Below are positions 7,769-11,814 of a stretch of 11,814 nt of DNA, piece by piece. The number at the start of each line of letters is the position of its first letter. The first letter of the stretch is position 1. Made by a program: the position numbers and the translations under genes. Source of the stretch: Gemmatimonadota bacterium (lineage in GTDB: Bacteria; JAAXHH01); the NCBI GenBank assembly GCA_026713285.1, contig JAPOOT010000031.1:1-11814 (forward strand). The letters run 5' to 3'. Under the pieces are notes generated by a model. It did no database searches. It was not told the DNA's origin and saw nothing but the letters and a program-made list of their open reading frames with translations.

Positions 7769-8545
7769 TTAACCGGTCAGTCGAATCTTCAGTCCCTCAT
7801 CAGCAAGAAACTGCTTGATGGAATTCACCGAGTAATGTCCGTAATGCAGCATGGAAGCCACCAGGGCCGCGTCGGCGCGGCCGGCCGTAAGCGCGTCGTA
7901 TAGGTGCTCGGGCCGTCCCCCGCCGCCGGAGGCGATGACCGGGATCCCCACGGTTTCGGCGATCATCCGGGTCAGGGTCAACTCGTAGCCTTCGAGGGTG
8001 CCGTCCGCGTCGATGGAATTGACGACGATCTCACCCGCCCCGAGGGCCTCGCCCCGCCGGGCCCATGCGATGGCGTCCATGCCGGTGTCCCGGCGGCCGC
8101 CATGGGTCACGATTTCGTAACCGGAAGGCAACGAACCGGATGATTTGGCCTTCACGTCCATGGACAGCACGACGGCCTGTACCCCGAATGCGTCGGCCGC
8201 TTCGGAAATGACACCTGGATTTGCGACGGCCGCCGTGTTCAGGTTCACCTTTTCCGCGCCGGCTTCAAGCACCTTTCTGCAGTCCTCGACCGTTCGCAGG
8301 CCCCCGCCCACCGAAAAGGGGATGAATACCTGCCGGGCTACCTCTTCCACCACGTCCAGCATGATGCCTCGCTGGTCGCTCGACGCCGTAATGTCGTAGA
8401 AGACGAGTTCGTCCAGGCCGGCCTCGTAGTACCGTCTCGCCGCCGAAACCGGGTCGCCGATGTCTTTCGTGTTGACGAAACGGACGCTCTTGACCAGCCG
8501 GCCGTCCCGGACGTCCAGGCAGGAAATGAGCCGCTTGCTCAGCAT
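7769..8545 (-). CDS. hisF: Imidazole glycerol phosphate synthase cyclase subunit HisF
   Basis: This 258-residue (beta/alpha)8 barrel matches HisF, which uses ammonia from HisH to convert PRFAR to imidazole glycerol phosphate and AICAR in histidine and purine metabolism. With the ATG at 8545, catalytic Asp11 (SCLDV) and Asp130 (SMDVK) and Lys19 fall on their standard HisF numbers. That decides against an upstream GTG at 8560, which also lacks a Shine-Dalgarno. Phosphate-binding glycine motifs SVGGG (78-82) and ASGGGG near the C-terminal third are present. The ATG overlaps the hisH stop (ATGCTGA), which indicates translational coupling. It reads KSVRFVNTKDIGDP where many HisF have KGVNF, a variant branch. 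The absence of other his genes leaves a role in a non-histidine pathway possible, as with the WbuZ/WbuY pair of surface-sugar clusters. Confidence 0.92.
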   Translation of the reverse strand: MLSKRLISCLDVRDGRLVKSVRFVNTKDIGDPVSAARRYYEAGLDELVFYDITASSDQRGIMLDVVEEVARQVFIPFSVGGGLRTVEDCRKVLEAGAEKVNLNTAAVANPGVISEAADAFGVQAVVLSMDVKAKSSGSLPSGYEIVTHGGRRDTGMDAIAWARRGEALGAGEIVVNSIDADGTLEGYELTLTRMIAETVGIPVIASGGGGRPEHLYDALTAGRADAALVASMLHYGHYSVNSIKQFLADEGLKIRLTG

Positions 8546-9159
8546 GCGTTCCCGTCCCACTTCACGAATTCGTCCAGGATCTTCAGGCCCACGGGACCGC
8601 TTTTCTCCACGTGAAACTGGGTCGCGACGATGTTGTTCCTGCCGATGACGGCCGCAAACTCAACGTCGTACCGGCTTTTTGCCAGTACATCCGTATCGTC
8701 AACCGGCGCTGGATAGTATGAATGTACGAAGTAGACCTCGTCGCCCGTTCGCAGGTGACGGAGCACGGGATGCGCGCTGCACACCCGCAGTTCGTTCCAT
8801 CCCATGTGCGGTACCTTCAGGGCGGCGTCCTCCGGTTTGAATCGAAGGCACCTGCCCTCGATCAGGTCCAGACAGCGCTGGTCGGTTTCCTCGGAATCCG
8901 AAAGCAGTATCTGGCAGCCGACGCAGATCCCCAGGATGGGCGTTCCCCTGGCGGCGGCCGATTTGAGCGCTACGTCGAGCCCTCTTTCGCGGAGGGTTTC
9001 CAGGGCGGAATGAGCATGGCCCACCCCGGGGAAGATGATGCGTTCCGCGTGGTCCAGGTCATCCGGGACCGACGTGATGATCGAACCCACACCCAGGTGG
9101 TCCAGCGCTCTTTTCACCGAGGTCTGATTTCCAGCGTCGTAATCTACAATGTGAATCAT
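8539..9159 (-). CDS. hisH: Imidazole glycerol phosphate synthase glutaminase subunit HisH
   Basis: The 206-residue class I glutamine amidotransferase supplies ammonia to HisF. The catalytic triad is visible: Cys79 in GICVGCQ, and His183 and Glu185 in QFHVEKSG. The usual Pro between His and Glu is Val here. PGVG at 44-47 (oxyanion region) and KVPHMGWNEL and YFVHSYY, which are HisH hallmarks, are present. The gene is first in a minus-strand operon and its stop overlaps the hisF start by 7 nt. No clear Shine-Dalgarno precedes the ATG at 9159 (CTTCTCC lies there instead), so its initiation may be weak or the start may differ slightly. A divergent promoter region lies directly upstream. Confidence 0.93.
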   Translation of the reverse strand: MIHIVDYDAGNQTSVKRALDHLGVGSIITSVPDDLDHAERIIFPGVGHAHSALETLRERGLDVALKSAAARGTPILGICVGCQILLSDSEETDQRCLDLIEGRCLRFKPEDAALKVPHMGWNELRVCSAHPVLRHLRTGDEVYFVHSYYPAPVDDTDVLAKSRYDVEFAAVIGRNNIVATQFHVEKSGPVGLKILDEFVKWDGNAC

Positions 9160-9219
9160 GGAGAAGTGCGTTCGTCGAGGTTGCCTGGAGGGTACCGATC
9201 CGATTCCAACCGCATGTCC

Positions 9220-9249
9220 CTAGTAATCCCGGCAGAGGTTATTTGTCAA
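9220..9249 (-). promoter_or_regulatory. Probable promoter for the hisH-hisF-amidohydrolase operon
   Basis: On the minus strand a perfect TTGACA lies at 9244-9249. The -10 is weaker: TACTAG at 9220-9225 (18-bp spacer) or ATTACT at 9222-9227 (16-bp spacer), each about three of six matches. Transcription would start roughly 50-60 nt before the hisH ATG. The strong -35 with poor -10 could indicate an activated promoter. Confidence 0.5.
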
Positions 9250-9267
9250 GGGAAAGATGGCGCAGCG

Positions 9268-9289
9268 GGGCTGCCGCGGAAGCCCTTTT
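9268..9289 (+). terminator. Terminator-like hairpin between divergent promoters
   Basis: GGGCT (9268-9272) pairs with AGCCC (9281-9285) around an 8-nt GC-rich loop and is followed by TTTT on the plus strand. It lies between the two divergent -35 boxes, so it does not end any visible plus-strand gene. It could stop antisense read-through or be chance in GC-rich DNA. Confidence 0.3.
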
Positions 9290-9304
9290 ATCTTGAATAG
9301 GACG

Positions 9305-9333
9305 TTGACATGAACGATAGGCGTTTCTATACT
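9305..9333 (+). promoter_or_regulatory. Strong sigma70-type promoter for the M24 gene
   Basis: A perfect TTGACA (9305-9310), a 17-bp spacer and TATACT (9328-9333, five of six) form one of the two best promoters in the window. Transcription would start near 9340, leaving a leader of about 92 nt before the ATG at 9432. It is arranged back-to-back with the leftward promoter, with 55 bp between their -35 boxes. Confidence 0.8.
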
Positions 9334-9431
9334 GGTTTGGTCCGTCATCGCACCCCGACTGCCGCGCCGGAATTCGCCCCGGACCGTGAACCCGGCGCAC
9401 TGAATTCGCACCATCCGGAATCGGTAACCAA

Positions 9432-10688
9432 ATGCTCTTCAACGTCGAACGGGCAACGGAGTACATGCGGGACTGCGGTCTCGACGCGCTGGTCGCGACT
9501 TCGCCCGTGAATATCACCTATTTCACGGATTATTTCATCTGGATCGACGGACTCATGAAGGAGTACATGGTCAGCCCCGGCGGTTCGGCGGATATAGCGC
9601 AGGGATACGCGCTGTTTCCGGCCGACGGCGAGCCCGCGCTGGCGGTTACCGGATCGATGCTGGCCGTCAACGGCGTGGACCTCGGTGTCCGTGATCTCAG
9701 GGTAAGCGGCGACTCCGGACTGGACTGGTCGCTGGCGCCTCGGTCGCTGTCCGGCCGGATGGACCGGATGTACGCCCTTGTGAAGGATGCGCCGGGTTAC
9801 GGCACGACGACCGAGGCACTCGCCGGCGCCTTGAGCGACCGGGGACTTGTGAGCGGGACACTGGGCGTGGAGGCGGACGGGATGACCGCCGGCCGGTACG
9901 CGCAGCTGCGCCGGACGCTCCCGGACGCCCGGCTGCTCGATTGCTCGAACCTCATCCGGCTGCTCCGCATGGTCAAGACCGGCGACGAGATCGACCGGCT
10001 CGCGCAGGCGGCGGAAATCAGCGAGACGGCGGCCATGTCGGCCATGGAACAGGCGCGACCGGGCGACAACGTGCAGGACGTCATCCGCCGGTTCAGGGCG
10101 GAGTTGGGGGGCCGGGGAGCGGACTTGGATCATTTCGCCTTCGGGGTCCACGGGCTGGGTATCGCGACGGAACCCGATTTCATCCTGGGAGAATCCGACG
10201 TGGAATATGTGGACTGGGGGTGCAGGTACCGCTCGGTTTATTCGGATACCGGGACCACTTACGCCATGCGGCCCATGTCCGGGGACATGCAAGGCCGGTT
10301 CGACGTGCTCCGCGCGTCCATGGACGCCGGCCTGGCGGCCATACGGCCCGGAATCCATTCCTCGACGGTCCAGGCGGCGATGCAGGACGTGGTGGACGAT
10401 GCCGGCATGGCCATGTATCCTCACGGCCACGGGGTCGGCATGGAAGTGCGGGACTACCCCATCCTGGCGCCGGATAACGGCCTGAGGATCACCGATGACT
10501 GCGTGGATGTTCCGTCCGACCTCGTCATCGAAGAAAACATGTTGCTTAACGTGGAAGCGCCGCTCTGCCTGGCGGGGGTCGGTTCCCTGCACCTGGAACA
10601 GTCCGTCGTCGTGACGGACAGCGGGTTCCGTCCTCTCGTCGAGCAGCAACGGGAGCGGCCGGTGTTTCCCCTTGGCGCATCGACGTAG
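9432..10688 (+). CDS. M24-family metallohydrolase (creatinase/Xaa-Pro peptidase-like)
   Basis: The 418-residue protein has a creatinase-type N-terminal domain (about 1-180) and a pita-bread M24 catalytic domain. All five metal ligands are visible: Asp261 (EYVDWG), Asp272 (YSDTG), His333 (GHGVG), Glu375 (NVEAP) and Glu389 (LHLEQ). The Asp-Asp spacing of 11 is typical. The His that usually follows GHGIG at the LDVHD position is Arg340 here (MEVRDYP). The family includes aminopeptidase P, prolidase and creatinase, which cleave amide or C-N bonds; substrate cannot be read. It lacks a signal peptide, so it acts in the cytoplasm. A strong promoter precedes it, but only a weak Shine-Dalgarno (GGAA, about 11 nt upstream). 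It is the first gene of a rightward unit leading to an enolase-superfamily gene. Confidence 0.9.
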   Translation: MLFNVERATEYMRDCGLDALVATSPVNITYFTDYFIWIDGLMKEYMVSPGGSADIAQGYALFPADGEPALAVTGSMLAVNGVDLGVRDLRVSGDSGLDWSLAPRSLSGRMDRMYALVKDAPGYGTTTEALAGALSDRGLVSGTLGVEADGMTAGRYAQLRRTLPDARLLDCSNLIRLLRMVKTGDEIDRLAQAAEISETAAMSAMEQARPGDNVQDVIRRFRAELGGRGADLDHFAFGVHGLGIATEPDFILGESDVEYVDWGCRYRSVYSDTGTTYAMRPMSGDMQGRFDVLRASMDAGLAAIRPGIHSSTVQAAMQDVVDDAGMAMYPHGHGVGMEVRDYPILAPDNGLRITDDCVDVPSDLVIEENMLLNVEAPLCLAGVGSLHLEQSVVVTDSGFRPLVEQQRERPVFPLGAST

Positions 10689-10691
10689 GAG

Positions 10692-10802
10692 ATGGGAAGT
10701 AACTTGTCGGCAAGCGTTTCAAGTAGCAGCTTCGGCAATGGAGACCGCGCCCGGACAGCCGGCTTAGACACCAACTTCGGCAGCGACATCGGCATCCTAT
10801 GA
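10692..10802 (+). CDS. Possible small ORF coupled to the downstream gene
   Basis: A 36-codon frame starts with ATG 3 nt after the M24 stop and ends at TGA 10800-10802. That stop overlaps the ATG of the enolase-superfamily gene as ATGA, a common coupling arrangement. AGGAG (10687-10691) touches the ATG directly, too close for ideal use; an in-frame TTG at 10704 would be 12 nt from it. The predicted peptide is Ser/Gly-rich with no recognisable domain, membrane segment or homologue known to me. It may be a leader that brings ribosomes to a gene lacking its own Shine-Dalgarno, or chance. Treat as tentative. Confidence 0.3.
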   Translation: MGSNLSASVSSSSFGNGDRARTAGLDTNFGSDIGIL

Positions 10803-11814
10803 AAATCACAGGGATCCAACTTCATCAGCCCGCGGGCCTGTTTCGCTTGCTGACCGACGCCGGGCTCGAGGGGCACTGTACCGGGGTTGCCGCCTCGGGG
10901 CACGACGTCGATCGCGTGGCATCCATCCTGGTGGATACGAACCCCGTAGACCGGGAACGGACCTGGTGGGCGATGAAGGATCCGGGTGAAGGGTTGTCCG
11001 CATCCCTTCGCGCCGGGATCGACGTTGCCCTGTGGGACCTTTCCGCGAAGATCGCGGGCCGGCCGCTGTTCAGGCACCTGGGCGGATTCAGGGACCGCGT
11101 TTCAGTCTGCCGGACTGGTACGGCGGCAGGCACTGATCGGACTGATGGGGTCCCCTCCGAGATCGTCCGGGAAGCGAAAGACGCGCGGCAGGCCGGGTTC
11201 GGAGCCTACCGATTCGGCATGCGGACCGACGAGACCTCGCTGATCCAGCTGATACATGAAGTGCGGGCGGCCGTGGGTCCGGAATTCCCGTTGGTGCTCG
11301 ACGGCCAGGCCCGATGCGTAATCGACGAGGCGATACGAATCGGCAGGGCGCTCGACGTGGCGGATTATTTCTACTTCGACCGTCCCCGTCCACCCGGAGA
11401 TCACTCCGGCGGGAAACAGGTGGCCGGTGAGATCGATACGCCGACCAGCACCGAGGTGTCCAGTCCCATTGAGGCGTCTCAGGTCATGTCGGCCGGGTCC
11501 GCCGATCACATTCGCACCGACGTGCAACGTTGCGGCGGCCTGACGGACGTATTGAAGTCGGCCCGCTGCGCCGAGGCCTTTGGCGCTTACTGCCATCTGG
11601 GCGGTATAGGGATCTGTGACGGCTTCGCCCATCTGCATCTGGCCGGCGCCATCAGAAACACGCCCTTTCTTGAGATGGCCGGGCAAGAGACCGTGTCGCC
11701 TTTCCTGCGAAACGTGCCGCGGGCAGTAAACGGGTTTGTCCAGGTGCCCGATCTTCCGGGTCTCGGCATGGAAGTCGACCTGGACGCGGTCATGGATAGC
11801 ACATCGGAATTGAT
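10799..11814 (+). CDS. Enolase-superfamily protein lacking the catalytic lysines (3' partial)
   Basis: The frame is open from the ATG at 10799 to the window edge (338 residues), so the stop lies outside; most of the expected length is present. A short N-terminal capping domain carries LTDAGLEGH and AGIDVALWDLSAKIAGRPLFRHLGG, typical of the mandelate racemase / muconate lactonizing branch. In the barrel, metal-ligand positions read Asp168 (LDGQA), Asp194 (FDRPRPP, usually Glu) and Glu219 (STEVSSP), with spacings 26 and 25 like mandelate racemase. RTDVQRCGG and His266 (CHLGG) also match. The KxK motif is missing: the segment reads AYRFGM at 136-141. No start codon exists upstream in this frame before a stop at 10724. 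No good Shine-Dalgarno is seen, which fits coupling to upstream translation. Reaction unknown; it could be a noncatalytic or altered member. Confidence 0.85.
   Translation, partial: MKITGIQLHQPAGLFRLLTDAGLEGHCTGVAASGHDVDRVASILVDTNPVDRERTWWAMKDPGEGLSASLRAGIDVALWDLSAKIAGRPLFRHLGGFRDRVSVCRTGTAAGTDRTDGVPSEIVREAKDARQAGFGAYRFGMRTDETSLIQLIHEVRAAVGPEFPLVLDGQARCVIDEAIRIGRALDVADYFYFDRPRPPGDHSGGKQVAGEIDTPTSTEVSSPIEASQVMSAGSADHIRTDVQRCGGLTDVLKSARCAEAFGAYCHLGGIGICDGFAHLHLAGAIRNTPFLEMAGQETVSPFLRNVPRAVNGFVQVPDLPGLGMEVDLDAVMDSTSEL

Noticed and set aside
9345..10649. Minus-strand 434-codon open frame
   Set aside because: Complement of the M24 gene, which carries all five metal ligands, a strong promoter and a sensible start.
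10454..11686. Several minus-strand frames opposite the right-hand genes
   Set aside because: They lie opposite the M24 end and the enolase-superfamily frame, which stays open to the window edge with family motifs.

Overview
The window is a gene-dense, GC-rich bacterial stretch of about 11.8 kb. It holds seven confident complete or partial genes on its two strands, one that runs off the right edge, and a doubtful small ORF. There are no rRNA, tRNA, CRISPR, phage or insertion-sequence signals. Sigma70-type promoters (TTGACR-N17-TATACT), Shine-Dalgarno sites, a Tat-exported enzyme, a fused HyuA-HyuB and an enolase-superfamily protein fit an environmental, probably Gram-negative bacterium. The mix recalls uncultivated lineages such as Latescibacterota or Gemmatimonadota, but that placement is only an impression.

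Left part (1-5390). A divergent Nramp-fold membrane transporter (+ strand, 5' end outside the window) converges on a large minus-strand gene. That gene fuses the two subunits of the hydantoinase/5-oxoprolinase/acetone-carboxylase family (HyuA then HyuB) in one 1267-residue protein. A ~45-bp hairpin-forming tandem repeat lies between the converging 3' ends and encodes the last residues of the fused protein. A second in-frame repeat (21/42 bp) encodes the linker between its two halves. The fusion gene is divergent from a beta-carbonic anhydrase gene, which has a near-consensus promoter.

Middle (5391-9159). The carbonic anhydrase converges on a minus-strand operon read hisH, hisF, then a Tat-signal D-aminoacylase-type amidohydrolase. 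hisH and hisF overlap by 7 nt, and the amidohydrolase follows after 14 nt with its own strong Shine-Dalgarno. No other histidine genes are in view.

Right part (9160-11814). A 272-bp divergent regulatory region carries back-to-back promoters with perfect TTGACA boxes. It drives the hisH operon leftwards and an M24 (creatinase/Xaa-Pro peptidase-like) enzyme rightwards. The M24 gene is followed by a possible 36-codon ORF whose stop overlaps, as ATGA, the start of an enolase-superfamily protein lacking the usual catalytic lysines. That last gene runs off the right edge.

Taken together, the enzymes (cyclic-amide hydrolase or carboxylase, N-acyl-D-amino-acid deacylase, M24 amide hydrolase, possible racemase/epimerase-fold protein, transporter) suggest accessory metabolism of modified amino acids or amides. 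This is inference from family membership. The genes are in several transcription units and no common substrate can be read from the sequence.
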